Below are positions 45,783 through 55,125 of a DNA stretch of 64,000 nucleotides, in pieces (position 1 is the stretch's first letter; each line of letters begins with the position of its first letter). Location of the stretch: the NCBI GenBank assembly GCA_902557705.1, contig CACEBI010000003.1, forward strand, positions 1-64,000. Direction: 5' to 3'. The DNA comes from an uncultured SAR86 cluster bacterium (lineage in GTDB: Bacteria; Pseudomonadota; Gammaproteobacteria; Magnimaribacterales; D2472). Position numbers and translations under genes: made by a program. The notes below the pieces were generated by a model that worked only from the letters and a program-made list of their open reading frames with translations, had not been told where the DNA came from and did not search any database.

Positions 45783-46733
45783 TTAGAGAATGATACCAAT
45801 TACGCGGTCTATAAACCAATAAAAACCCATCCCGCCTATGGATAAACTTGCTGTTATTTGTAGATAATTATCATAATTAATCTTTGAAGCAACATATATT
45901 AATATTAAAGGAATTGGAATAAGCGCTATTTGAGCTAATTCAATACCAATATTAAAAAATAGCAATGACAATAGCATTTGATCGTTGGCAATACCTATAT
46001 CACTTAATGCTCCTGCGAAACCTAGACCATGAAGTAAACCAAAGCTAAAAGCCATTAACCAAGGTGTTTTAAGCTGTTTATCACTATCATTAATTTCCAA
46101 TGCTAAATAAACTATAGTCAGCGCAATAAGAGCTTCTACCGTGCCTTGAGGAAGATAAATAAGGTCATAGACAGAAAGACCTAAAGTAACGCTATGAGCA
46201 ACTGTAAATGCAGTTATAGTTTTAATAATATTTACTAGGCCGCTAATACAAAATAATAAGCCAAATATAAATAAAATATGATCTAGCCCATCAAATAAAT
46301 GACCAATTCCTAGGTATAAATATGCTGTTGGATAATATTGTTCAACTATTGGAACTTCTAATTTATTTCTTTGAACGTTAACCAACCCTTCAAAGGTATC
46401 TTCTTGAAAATTTATAGTTACTAATGCATCGGTCAGAACACTCAGATTAACAATTTCTATAAACCTTCCTTTAATAGACTCATTACATTCAAGAGAAATT
46501 TTTTCAATAATATACTTCCCTTGCACGAAGGGGTCTGAGCCTGTTGGCGTGCATATATCTGGAAAAATTACGTCAGCTCTTTTTCCTATATTTTTAACAG
46601 GATACATCCAAGTAGCTTCATAAGAGCTCAGATTTTTATCAGACTGATCAATAATTAAATGAGCTGGATTAAATTCATGTGATAAAAGATTGAGTGAACC
46701 AATTAAAAGAAAAAAAGATAATAATTTTTTCAT
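45783..46733 (-). CDS. HupE/UreJ-family membrane protein
   Basis: The 316-residue protein has a signal peptide, a periplasmic beta-rich part (about 20-145) and a C-terminal membrane part with six or seven helices. The membrane part holds the family motifs GHLFDGLDHILFI (about 159-171), AHSVTLGLS (about 194-202) and GLLHGLGFAGAL (about 247-258). Histidine-rich motifs of this type occur in HupE/UreJ proteins, some of which move nickel or cobalt. The substrate is not known. It shares one base with the preceding parvulin-like gene, and such pairs look functionally linked. Confidence 0.78.
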   Translation of the reverse strand: MKKLLSFFLLIGSLNLLSHEFNPAHLIIDQSDKNLSSYEATWMYPVKNIGKRADVIFPDICTPTGSDPFVQGKYIIEKISLECNESIKGRFIEIVNLSVLTDALVTINFQEDTFEGLVNVQRNKLEVPIVEQYYPTAYLYLGIGHLFDGLDHILFIFGLLFCISGLVNIIKTITAFTVAHSVTLGLSVYDLIYLPQGTVEALIALTIVYLALEINDSDKQLKTPWLMAFSFGLLHGLGFAGALSDIGIANDQMLLSLLFFNIGIELAQIALIPIPLILIYVASKINYDNYLQITASLSIGGMGFYWFIDRVIGIIL

Positions 46734-47527
46734 TAAAATTTAAGATCTGGATTTATAAAAATTGTATATTCCGATCTGATATTATTTAAAAACCCTTTTA
46801 CTGCTTGCTCTCTTTTTATTTGTAAGAAATCAACCTCTACCTGTCTTAATACCTCTTCTATTTCAGGAATATATCCTGGGTTAACAGAATTGATATAAAC
46901 AATATGATGACCGTATGTAGATTCAAATGGACCATTCCATACAACAAGATCGGCTGTCATTAGCTCTTTGCTAAAAGACTCTCCGAAATTAGTGTTTATA
47001 TTTCTTAATGGTTCGTTTGCAAATGTTTTCCCTAAATAAAATGGATCAGATTTAACTTTGCTATTATCTTGAAGTGCTTTTAAGGCTTGTTGAGATCTTT
47101 CAAGTGAGTTGTTATTTTCTGAAAAATAATAATGAGTGAATGTAAAAGAAGGTTCGATGTAGTACTTTTCTTTATTATTTTTATAATACTCGTTCAACTC
47201 TTCGGTGGTTGGAATCTCAGGAATAGATTCTTCTTTTAAAAATGAAATCTTTTGAGCAAGCCTCCTTTTGATAATCGTATCTTCTTGATCTAATCCCAAA
47301 AGCAGTGCTTCTCTGTAGAGAATTTCCTCATCAATTAAATTATTAATTATTCTTGCTAGCTCATCATCTGTTGGGTCTCTGCCAACCTGTGATCTCCACG
47401 CGCTAATTAAACTAAGGATTTCTTGATCTGATACAAATATATTTTTATCTTCATCAGCACTCATTGCTGTATCAACCAGATACAAACAAATTCCAATAAC
47501 AAAAAATATTAAAACTTTGTATTTCAA
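46733..47527 (-). CDS. Parvulin-like (PpiC-type) peptidyl-prolyl isomerase, exported
   Basis: The 264-residue protein has a signal peptide (about 1-23), a SurA-like N-terminal helical region that includes TDDELARIINNLIDEEILYREALLLGLD (about 53-80), and a C-terminal parvulin-like domain (about 125-240) with GPFESTYGHHIVYI (about 203-216). It probably helps fold a periplasmic or membrane client. The coupled HupE-like gene directly downstream, with one-base overlap, is the best candidate client; this is inference. Confidence 0.78.
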   Translation of the reverse strand: MKYKVLIFFVIGICLYLVDTAMSADEDKNIFVSDQEILSLISAWRSQVGRDPTDDELARIINNLIDEEILYREALLLGLDQEDTIIKRRLAQKISFLKEESIPEIPTTEELNEYYKNNKEKYYIEPSFTFTHYYFSENNNSLERSQQALKALQDNSKVKSDPFYLGKTFANEPLRNINTNFGESFSKELMTADLVVWNGPFESTYGHHIVYINSVNPGYIPEIEEVLRQVEVDFLQIKREQAVKGFLNNIRSEYTIFINPDLKF

Positions 47528-47550
47528 TTTATCGTCTAAGATTATTAAAT

Positions 47551-49701
47551 TTAAGTACTTAAATTAATCATTCTTACTGTTCCTCCAAGAGGAACGACAT
47601 CAACATCACTTGCTGGTGGAATGTACCATATCGGTGATGACCAAGCTCTTTCTTGAATAGTATCGTGTAAATCTTCTCTTGGTTTAAAGCCTCTGCTTAT
47701 TGCATCCCATGTACTCCATCTACAAGTAGGATTTTCTAATACCCTAGCGTAATAAAAAGATTTAGTTTCATTATCAAAATCTGGATCGATCCAGTTTGCT
47801 TTCAGCTCTGACGAACCAATATTTTGGGTTATGGAGCAATCATTGATATTAACTTTAGCTCCATTATCTGGACATCTATTTGTTACAGGATCAACCTGAA
47901 GCCCATCAGAACACACAACGTCATAAACTTTTTCATGAGTTCTACCCGACGCATCAACCCAACCTTTTATGATTTGTACTCTTTGAAGAGGAGCGCCATT
48001 TTTATCTCTTTGTGCCCAAACTATAAATTCAGGGGTTTTATCACCATCACCTACTAGATCAGAGCCCATAGTTACTCCGTTTTGATAAGCCTGACTAACT
48101 AGCATCTCAGAGTTTAGATCTATACTAGATAAGTTAAAACCACCAAAGAAACGAACTGCAATACGAGTTCCTGTTGTTGCAAAAGTTTCTTTTCTTTTAA
48201 AAGCTTTAAATATTGAATCTCTGGTATTTTCTTCTGCCCACACAGCAGCTAAACCAGAAGCACCCCATTGAGTGAAACCAGTATTTGCATATTCACCTTG
48301 CTCTAAACTAACGGTACTTCTTGGTTGGTTGAATGCTCTCATGTAATCATCCATTCTTTGAATGTTCTCAGGAGTTAATGGTGCAGAACCTCTATTTTCT
48401 GGATCTCCATCAAGAATACCAACCTTAGACCAATAATTTGATTCATCAAAAGCACCAGCACCGGTATGAGTATCAGAAGAACCAATAAGACCAAATTTAT
48501 AAGGATTACCTTGCTTGGTAAATTCTAATGTTAATCCGTTTAAATAAGCCTCTCTAACATAGCTACCAGATGGCCTGCTATAGGTTGGCGGCCTACTCCC
48601 TACTCTCACATCCATTATTTCAAAATCAGCCCATTCATCATCTGGTGAAAGCAAAGGATGCGTCTCTGAAGTACCTTTTACTTGAGTAACCTCAACTATA
48701 GGTTCATTTCGCATTCTTTTTTCAGCATATTCTCTATTAATTGGATCAGAATAAAATGTTTCCATTTCAAACATCTGACCATTTGACCCATTTGGATTAT
48801 GAGGTATTGAAACAGTATCGACACCCTTATCTCGAAGTTTATCTTGCCAAGTCCATAAATCCTCCGGATTTATTGAATCTATTCTTGTCCAAGGTCTAAT
48901 AGGAGCCTTTGATGAATTAAAAATAACATTTCTATGTAAATTACCGCCTTCAATATTCGTTGAAGTTGTAAATTCATATCCAATAAATGTTGTGAAATGT
49001 CCAGGATCGTTGTGCTCATTAGCAGCTTTAGCTACATCTTCCCATGCTGATTTATGAATTTCATAGTCAAAAGATCTCAAGGCAACTTGAGTATTTTTTG
49101 TTAGCCAAGCTTTCAATACATTAGGGCTTAAATCTGAATAAGGTTCTGTAATAGTTCCTCCAAGAATTGTGCTAAATAAAGCTGATCTTGGTCCAGCAGA
49201 TTCGGGTGTTATATTTTCTATTTCATTTAAATTATGAAAAGGTTTCGCAAAATCTTTTTGAGAGATATCAGTTGAGGTATCTGCCCAAGCATTTAACATA
49301 CCCATAAAAAAACCGTGATCAGTTACTGAATAAAAATCTAACGGCTCTTGCAATTTCATCTCATATCCCATGGGATGCATAATTCCCTCTCCTTTAGCAT
49401 ATCTATATGCATCATTAGGTGTTGCTGTGACACCAAATATATATGCATCAAAAGAATGCTTAGTGTGAACGTGAAGATCGCCATAATAGGGATTTCTATC
49501 TTGATTAGGTTTAGGTTTTGGTTTGGACGATTTTTCTTCATCAGATGAAAAATCAATGATTTCAGTAGCGCTATCTGTTCTCATCATATCTAACAAGCTA
49601 AGCATTGGCCTGGAATCAGATACTGATGACCATAGACCAATGAATAAAGCTAAATAGATTAGAGGTATAGCTATTAAAAGCTTTATTAACATTGATTTCA
49701 T
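47551..49701 (-). CDS. DUF3604 protein, copy 1 (PHP-like, membrane-anchored)
   Basis: The 716-residue protein has an N-terminal membrane anchor or uncut signal (about 6-28). It also has the PHP-like metal motif YYGDLHVHTKHSFDAY at about 73-88 and later histidine/aspartate blocks (VTDHGFF, SIPHNPN, GLIGSSDTHTG). The family is frequent in marine gammaproteobacteria; its substrate is not known to me. The start has a good GGGGAG ribosome site. It is a clear paralogue of the gene at 49801-51846; both end in a cysteine-containing domain (VCSDGL, RCPDNGA, NDC, CRWSTWDA), probably disulfide-bonded in the periplasm. Confidence 0.88.
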   Translation of the reverse strand: MKSMLIKLLIAIPLIYLALFIGLWSSVSDSRPMLSLLDMMRTDSATEIIDFSSDEEKSSKPKPKPNQDRNPYYGDLHVHTKHSFDAYIFGVTATPNDAYRYAKGEGIMHPMGYEMKLQEPLDFYSVTDHGFFMGMLNAWADTSTDISQKDFAKPFHNLNEIENITPESAGPRSALFSTILGGTITEPYSDLSPNVLKAWLTKNTQVALRSFDYEIHKSAWEDVAKAANEHNDPGHFTTFIGYEFTTSTNIEGGNLHRNVIFNSSKAPIRPWTRIDSINPEDLWTWQDKLRDKGVDTVSIPHNPNGSNGQMFEMETFYSDPINREYAEKRMRNEPIVEVTQVKGTSETHPLLSPDDEWADFEIMDVRVGSRPPTYSRPSGSYVREAYLNGLTLEFTKQGNPYKFGLIGSSDTHTGAGAFDESNYWSKVGILDGDPENRGSAPLTPENIQRMDDYMRAFNQPRSTVSLEQGEYANTGFTQWGASGLAAVWAEENTRDSIFKAFKRKETFATTGTRIAVRFFGGFNLSSIDLNSEMLVSQAYQNGVTMGSDLVGDGDKTPEFIVWAQRDKNGAPLQRVQIIKGWVDASGRTHEKVYDVVCSDGLQVDPVTNRCPDNGAKVNINDCSITQNIGSSELKANWIDPDFDNETKSFYYARVLENPTCRWSTWDAISRGFKPREDLHDTIQERAWSSPIWYIPPASDVDVVPLGGTVRMINLST

Positions 49702-49800
49702 TTTTTCTCCCCAAATATATATAAATTAATTAAATCAACTCAAGTATCTATAGTCAATCAATATAAGTGCAAATTGGTTATGCTCAAATACACAATAATA

Positions 49801-51846
49801 CTAACTTGATTTAATCCAAATTGGTGAGGACCAAGCCCTTTCTTGAATAACTGAATCAATATCAGATCTTGGTTTCTCTCCGTTTCTAACAGCATCCCAA
49901 GTTGACCATCTGCATGATGGATTTTCTATAACACGAACATAATAAAAAACATTCATGTCAGAATTAAATTCTGGATCTTTCCAGAAGGTTTTAAGCTCTG
50001 ATGCGCCTAAGTTTGCTGTGGTTGAACAGTCATTAAGATTAACTTCTGCTCCATTATCTGGACAACGATGAGTTATTGGGTCAACCTTCAAACCATCTGA
50101 ACATGCTACATCAAAAACCTTTTCATTATGGACTCCGTTTTCGACCCATCCTTTAACTACTTGAGATCTTTGTAATTTATTACTAAGTGGATCTGAAACT
50201 GCCCATATTAAAAATGTTGGGCTGATTTGATTATCTGTAATAAGATCACCGCCCATAGGTGTACTCAATGAATAAGCTTTTCTAATGAGATTTTCATCTG
50301 AAAGACTATAACTCTCTAAATCATAGCCGCCAAAAAACCTCACTTTGATTCTAGGGCCAGATGTAGCAAAGGTTTCTTTTTTTCTGAAAGCAGCAAAAAT
50401 TGACTCCCTTGTATTCTCTTCAGCCCAAACACCTGCAAGTCCAGAGGCACCAAAATATATAACTCGGTCACCTGCATTGAGATAATAATTATTATCAACA
50501 TATTTCACAAGACTTGCCATTCCTCGAGAAACTTTTTCTGATTCTGAACCGGAAATCTTACTCATGATATAACCAAAAGTTTTATTAAAAGGTACTGAAC
50601 CCCTCAGCTTAGGGGTGCCATCCACCATGCCAATTTTAGAAAAATGTGTTTCTTCATTATATGATCCACCAGCTACATGACTATCGCTAGAACCAATAAG
50701 ACCAAATTTATATGGATTAACAATTCCTTTTTCTTCAATTGCAAGACCTCTTAAGTATGCATTTCTTACATATGAACCCTTAATATTTTTCATTTCATTT
50801 GATGGATACCTGGGTGGTGTAGCGGTTTCAAATGAGGCCCATTCATCGTTTTTTGAAATTAATGGATGAGTTTCAGAGGTTCCTTTGGCTTGAGTTATTT
50901 CAACCAATGGTTCGTTTAACAACCTATTAGATGTATATGCATCATCAATTGGCCCGCCATTAAAATCATTATTAGAAAAAGCAGAGCCACCAGAAATATT
51001 TGAGTTATGAGGAATAGCTAAACTATCAACACCATTTTCTCTAAGACCATTCATCCATTGCCATAATGGCTCAGGGTTCATGCTATCAAGTCTAGAAAAT
51101 ATTTTATCGGGAAGATTTTTAGTGTCTTCAAATATCACATTACGATGAAGATAATTATTGTATAAGTCTTCAGACGAAGTATATTCGTATCCTGCAAAGG
51201 TTGTAAAAATACCAGGCTTATATGCATCATCAGCAGCCTTTATTGTTTCTTGCCAAACACTTTTTTGAACATTATCTATATGGTCATTATCAATTGTGCC
51301 ATTTCTAATACCTTCAAGGGTTGTTCTAGCAAAATCCGTAAACAATCCACCTCTTTTAAAAACTTCTAAAAACCCATCAGGTCTAGATTCATTTAAATTA
51401 TGGACTGGCTTTGTATACTCATACTTAGAAAACAAAGAGTTAGTGTCTGCAGCAGTTGGTAAAAGTCCTAGAAAAAAACCATGATCAGTAACCGCATAAA
51501 AATCAAGCGGTCTTCTCAGCTGTATATCGTAACCTGTTGGATGAGGAATTGACTCTCCTTGAGCAAATTTATAAGCCATTTCAGGATCACTTAAAGATCC
51601 GAATGTGTATGCATCAAATGAATTTGAAGTATGTATGTGCAGATCACCGAAATATGCATTTTTATTTGGATTAGGCGAAGATAAAGAATCAGTGCCCAAT
51701 AAATCAGCTACCTGATAATAAGAATCATCTAATGAGGTTTGGATTTGTTGTTCTTTATCTACATCAAGAATAAACAAACCATAGAAAATAAAGCCACCAA
51801 GGAAAAAGATTAATATTAATAAAACTCCTAGAATCTTTTTTATCAT
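49801..51846 (-). CDS. DUF3604 protein, copy 2 (PHP-like, membrane-anchored)
   Basis: The 681-residue paralogue of the preceding entry lies in tandem 99 bases upstream on the same strand. The N-terminal helix (about 5-27) anchors it. The metal motif is YFGDLHIHTSNSFDAY (about 66-81), with VTDHGFFLG, AIPHNSN and GLIGSSDSHVAGG following. The C-terminal cysteine domain is shared. Compared with copy 1, the middle region (about 430-480) differs by insertions, so substrate range may differ. The gene lies 38 bases after the amidohydrolase gene. Confidence 0.88.
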   Translation of the reverse strand: MIKKILGVLLILIFFLGGFIFYGLFILDVDKEQQIQTSLDDSYYQVADLLGTDSLSSPNPNKNAYFGDLHIHTSNSFDAYTFGSLSDPEMAYKFAQGESIPHPTGYDIQLRRPLDFYAVTDHGFFLGLLPTAADTNSLFSKYEYTKPVHNLNESRPDGFLEVFKRGGLFTDFARTTLEGIRNGTIDNDHIDNVQKSVWQETIKAADDAYKPGIFTTFAGYEYTSSEDLYNNYLHRNVIFEDTKNLPDKIFSRLDSMNPEPLWQWMNGLRENGVDSLAIPHNSNISGGSAFSNNDFNGGPIDDAYTSNRLLNEPLVEITQAKGTSETHPLISKNDEWASFETATPPRYPSNEMKNIKGSYVRNAYLRGLAIEEKGIVNPYKFGLIGSSDSHVAGGSYNEETHFSKIGMVDGTPKLRGSVPFNKTFGYIMSKISGSESEKVSRGMASLVKYVDNNYYLNAGDRVIYFGASGLAGVWAEENTRESIFAAFRKKETFATSGPRIKVRFFGGYDLESYSLSDENLIRKAYSLSTPMGGDLITDNQISPTFLIWAVSDPLSNKLQRSQVVKGWVENGVHNEKVFDVACSDGLKVDPITHRCPDNGAEVNLNDCSTTANLGASELKTFWKDPEFNSDMNVFYYVRVIENPSCRWSTWDAVRNGEKPRSDIDSVIQERAWSSPIWIKSS

Positions 51847-51884
51847 TTAGTTATCTTGTTTATTTTCCATTTCTTTTTTTAAAA

Positions 51885-53777
51885 TTAGCCTTCAGATAGA
51901 ATTGTAGACTTTACTGATTTTCCTCGAAGAGCCCAAATAAATCTTGCAGCTTTAAAGAAAAATAACCTTACAGTTCTATCAAAGAATGATATTTTCTCAA
52001 TACCTTTCTTAACTTCGCAGACTTGCTTACCTCTAATTACTTTACCTGGAAGGATGCCTGTTGATTTACCATTTCTACTAACAACATTACCAGATTTAAT
52101 GGTTGCTACATAACCTGTTGCATCTTGAACTAGTCGTCTTCCACCAAGGGGGAGATCATAAATCATTTTTGGATGACTAACATTTAGCTTATCCAAATCA
52201 ATAATATTTATATCAGCGAGCATACCTTGTTTGATTTCACCGCGATCAAATAATCCATAGGTTTCTGCAGTATCCTTTGTTTGTTTACGAATTAATAATT
52301 CAAGGGGAAATTTTTTACCAGCTTTTCTATCTCTTCCCCAGTGAGATATATTCGTTGTTGGCATGCTGGCATCACAGATTAAAGCACAATGAGCTCCTCC
52401 ATCACTTCCACCGGCCACAGATGATTTGAGTTTATAAAGACGCTCAACAAAATCAAGTTTATAGTTTTCATAAGGTGTGAAACATGCATAAATTAAATTA
52501 GTGCCATTGTTTTTTAGCATCTCATCAAACATAACTTCTAATTCTGAAATACCATTTTTTGATGCTATATAAGAGATACTATGCTCTTTAGATGGCTCAT
52601 AATTTGGAGGACTGCCTAAAATAAACTGAGTATCATAATTAGCTGTTAACTTATCGAGTATATCTATATCTTTAATTAGCTCTTCTTCTTTTTTAAAATT
52701 CAACTTATCTTTAAGCCTCTTTCGAAGCTCCCCATCTAAATCTGGCTCTTGAGATAATAGTTTAGATTTAAACTCAGGATCTTTCATAATCTGATACCTT
52801 TCTTCTAGGGAAAGATGAGCAATTTCTTTGTATGCTGGATGTCTTATAAATGGGTGTAATGAGCTTTCGAAGCCAAACATTAAACCTACATTTCTTCCAG
52901 GAAACTGTGGGCGTATGTTTTTACCTTTTAAAAATTGTTCCTCAGCATATAAGATTGTTTTTACAGCATCGCCGCTAACTTGAGCAAAAGTTAGTCCACA
53001 ATCACTCTTATCAATATATTCTTTCATCCAAGACATCTCTATTTCTTTGTCTAACCAATCAGATACGATCTCCATGGTGCCCTCTCCGGCTTTATCAATA
53101 GCAAATGCTAATTCCCTCATCTCAGCTGAACTTGCTTCAGTTCCAGGTACATACTTGCCATATATGTCTCTATGTATAATTGTTCTTGAAGTACTAAATC
53201 CTAATGCACCAGCCTCAATTGCCTCTGTAACGAGTTCAGACATTTTGCCTATTTCTTCTTTAGACGCATCAACTTGATTTTGACATCTCTCATATCCCAT
53301 CACATAACTTCTTACTGGTCCGTGAGCAATCATAAATCCTAAGTCCATAACAAATTCTTTCTTTTCAATAGCATCTAAAAACTCAGGGAATGTCTCCCAA
53401 TTCCAATCAACACCTTCATGTAATGCTGAGCCTGGAATATCTTCCACTCCCTCCATCAGCTGTACTAGAAAATTTTCATCTCCAGGTTTGACGGGAGCAA
53501 AACCAACACCACAGTTACCCATAACTACTGACGTAACCCCATGCCAACTAGAGGGCGTAATATAAGGATCCCAACAAACCTGACCGTCATAATGGGTATG
53601 AATATCAACCCATCCAGGTGTTACCAGGTTACCCTTTGCATCAATTTCCTCTATCCCTGATTGTTCAATCTTTCCAATCTTTGATATTTTTTCACCGTCA
53701 ATAGCCACATCGCCATAAAAAGCTTTATTGCCCGAACCATCGATAATTGTTCCATTTCTAATTACAAGATCATGCAT
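51885..53777 (-). CDS. D-aminoacylase-like amidohydrolase
   Basis: The 630-residue cytoplasmic metallo-hydrolase has the opening MHDLVIRNGTIIDGSGN and the metal motif VDIHTHYDGQ (about 57-66), followed by TSVVMGNCGVGF (about 82-93), SGDAVKTI (about 268) and GGSDGGAH (about 462-469). Closest families are N-acyl-D-amino-acid deacylases and related amidohydrolases, but specificity in this group is unreliable. The divergent AraC-type gene, with operator-like repeats in the 172-base gap, may control it and the DUF3604 genes downstream. Confidence 0.85.
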   Translation of the reverse strand: MHDLVIRNGTIIDGSGNKAFYGDVAIDGEKISKIGKIEQSGIEEIDAKGNLVTPGWVDIHTHYDGQVCWDPYITPSSWHGVTSVVMGNCGVGFAPVKPGDENFLVQLMEGVEDIPGSALHEGVDWNWETFPEFLDAIEKKEFVMDLGFMIAHGPVRSYVMGYERCQNQVDASKEEIGKMSELVTEAIEAGALGFSTSRTIIHRDIYGKYVPGTEASSAEMRELAFAIDKAGEGTMEIVSDWLDKEIEMSWMKEYIDKSDCGLTFAQVSGDAVKTILYAEEQFLKGKNIRPQFPGRNVGLMFGFESSLHPFIRHPAYKEIAHLSLEERYQIMKDPEFKSKLLSQEPDLDGELRKRLKDKLNFKKEEELIKDIDILDKLTANYDTQFILGSPPNYEPSKEHSISYIASKNGISELEVMFDEMLKNNGTNLIYACFTPYENYKLDFVERLYKLKSSVAGGSDGGAHCALICDASMPTTNISHWGRDRKAGKKFPLELLIRKQTKDTAETYGLFDRGEIKQGMLADINIIDLDKLNVSHPKMIYDLPLGGRRLVQDATGYVATIKSGNVVSRNGKSTGILPGKVIRGKQVCEVKKGIEKISFFDRTVRLFFFKAARFIWALRGKSVKSTILSEG

Positions 53778-53889
53778 AATATTTTTCTATTTGTAGCTTC
53801 TAAAATATATTAAAAAGTATTTCTTAAGCATTGTAATTTCAGTTCATTATAAATTGAGTGATAGATTATCAATAATGATCATATATAAG

Positions 53890-53929
53890 AGAGATATTTT
53901 AATTCATAATAGAGATGTTTTAATTCATA
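53890..53929 (+). promoter_or_regulatory. Two 19-base direct repeats, likely AraC-type operator
   Basis: AGAGATaTTTTAATTCATA (53890-53908) and AGAGATgTTTTAATTCATA (53911-53929) differ at one base and are spaced 21 bases apart, two helical turns. A partial third copy, GATATTTTTTATGAT, follows at 53930-53944. AraC-family regulators bind direct repeats with this phasing. The sites lie 20 bases before the regulator ATG, in the shared control region with the divergent amidohydrolase gene. Confidence 0.55.
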
Positions 53930-53949
53930 GATATTTTTTATGATTGCAA

Positions 53950-54951
53950 ATGTTTAATACATTACATAGACATAGAAACTTAAATCTTGTAGTAGAGAAA
54001 CTATTAGATATATCAAGGGAGTCAGGTTTTTCAACAGATGATATTGTCAAACATGCGAAAATAGATTTATCTAAGCCATTACAAGAAGTTGAGACACCTA
54101 GAATCATTGAGTGCATCTATAACTATACAAAAGATGAAGCTTTGATGATCAAGCTGGGTCAAAGATTAGACATAACCTTTTTTGGGTCTTTTGGTTTTGC
54201 TCTAATGAGTTGCTCAAATTTTAAAGCAGTAAATAAATTAATAAATCGATATCGATTATTGCTTGGTAGTGGATTGAATTTAAACATATCCTATGATTCA
54301 CATAAGTCTAAGTCCACTCTTAGGGTTTCAATAGGTATTTTAAAAAATCTCCAAAAAAGATTAATAACAGAATTAGTCATATCTCAGTCAATTTATCTTA
54401 TTAAAGTTATCACTAATAATGATAAATTAAATTTCAAAGTAACTTTTCAACATGAAGGAGTTAACAATAAAGAACTTTATGAATCGATACTTAAGTGTGA
54501 TGTTGAATTTAATCAATTACATAATGATTTAACTATACCTGATTTAAGCGAGGAGAAACTAATCTCTGCAAACTCTGCTGTGCATATTATTTATGAAGAA
54601 CAATGTGAAGAACTTTTACGAGATTTAAACAAAATAGAGAACTTCTCAGCTGCAGTAAGAAGAATTTTACTTCAAGCAGGAGATGATTTACCTGATATAA
54701 AAGAAGTTGCCTTCAAACTTCACACTAGTGAAAGTACTCTTAGAAGAAGATTAAAAGATGAATCTTCAAGTTATAGAATTATTTGCGATGAAGTAAGAGA
54801 TGTTTTAGCAAAAAAATATCTTACTACAACTAATTTAACTATATCAGATATAGCCATGTTACTAAATTACAGTGAAGCGGCTAGTTTTAGAAGAGCTTTT
54901 GTAAGATGGAATAAGGTTACTCCAAACGATTATCGTCATTCTAATAGCTAA
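53950..54951 (+). CDS. AraC-family regulator with arabinose-binding-like N-terminal domain
   Basis: The protein has 333 residues from ATG 53950 (a TTG two codons earlier is also open). The N-terminal part (about 15-200) matches the effector domain of OruR/PA-type regulators, with FFGSFGFALMSCSNFKA (about 74-90). The C-terminal double helix-turn-helix (about 235-333) has VAFKLHTSESTLRRRLKDE and ISDIAMLLNYSEAASFRRAF. It lies divergent from the amidohydrolase. Direct repeats just upstream suggest autoregulation. A tRNA-Arg gene starts 20 bases after its stop. Confidence 0.88.
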   Translation: MFNTLHRHRNLNLVVEKLLDISRESGFSTDDIVKHAKIDLSKPLQEVETPRIIECIYNYTKDEALMIKLGQRLDITFFGSFGFALMSCSNFKAVNKLINRYRLLLGSGLNLNISYDSHKSKSTLRVSIGILKNLQKRLITELVISQSIYLIKVITNNDKLNFKVTFQHEGVNNKELYESILKCDVEFNQLHNDLTIPDLSEEKLISANSAVHIIYEEQCEELLRDLNKIENFSAAVRRILLQAGDDLPDIKEVAFKLHTSESTLRRRLKDESSSYRIICDEVRDVLAKKYLTTTNLTISDIAMLLNYSEAASFRRAFVRWNKVTPNDYRHSNS

Positions 54952-54971
54952 AAGAATATAATAGTGTTTAT

Positions 54972-55048
54972 GCGCCTGTAGCTCAGCTGGATAGAGTACT
55001 TGGCTTCGAACCAAGGGGTCGGGAGTTCGAATCTTCCCGGGCGCACCA
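54972..55048 (+). tRNA. tRNA-Arg (anticodon TCG)
   Basis: The 77-base gene has acceptor GCGCCTG / CGGGCGC (one G-T pair), anticodon stem CTTGG/CCAAG and loop CTTCGAA with anticodon TCG. It has discriminator A and an encoded CCA. It differs from tRNA-Arg(ACG) at 41518 in only five of 77 positions, including the first anticodon base, so the two are recent duplicates. It would read CGA and possibly other CGN codons. Confidence 0.95.
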
Positions 55049-55054
55049 TATAAA

Positions 55055-55076
55055 AAACCCCTCATTAGAGGGGTTT
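55055..55076 (-). terminator. Terminator between tRNA-Arg and the TonB receptor gene
   Basis: AAACCCCTC-ATTA-GAGGGGTTT forms a 9-bp GC-rich stem. On the minus strand it is followed by TTTTTT, so it mainly ends the TonB receptor transcript. It may also stop the tRNA transcript from the plus side, where the T-run is short. Confidence 0.75.
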
Positions 55077-55125
55077 GAGTATCAATGATGCCGGGGAGCT
55101 ACATGTCTAGCAATATCATTGAAAA

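Noticed and set aside
47551-51846. DUF3604 proteins as the missing histidinol-phosphate phosphatase (PHP family)
   Set aside because: They carry export/membrane anchors and a large extra domain, so they act outside the cytoplasm where histidine synthesis occurs.
41518-55048. Near-identical tRNA-Arg copies as attachment sites of an integrated element
   Set aside because: The enclosed 13 kb hold core genes (panBCD, coaBC) and no integrase, phage or plasmid genes; the likeness covers whole functional tRNAs and fits gene duplication.
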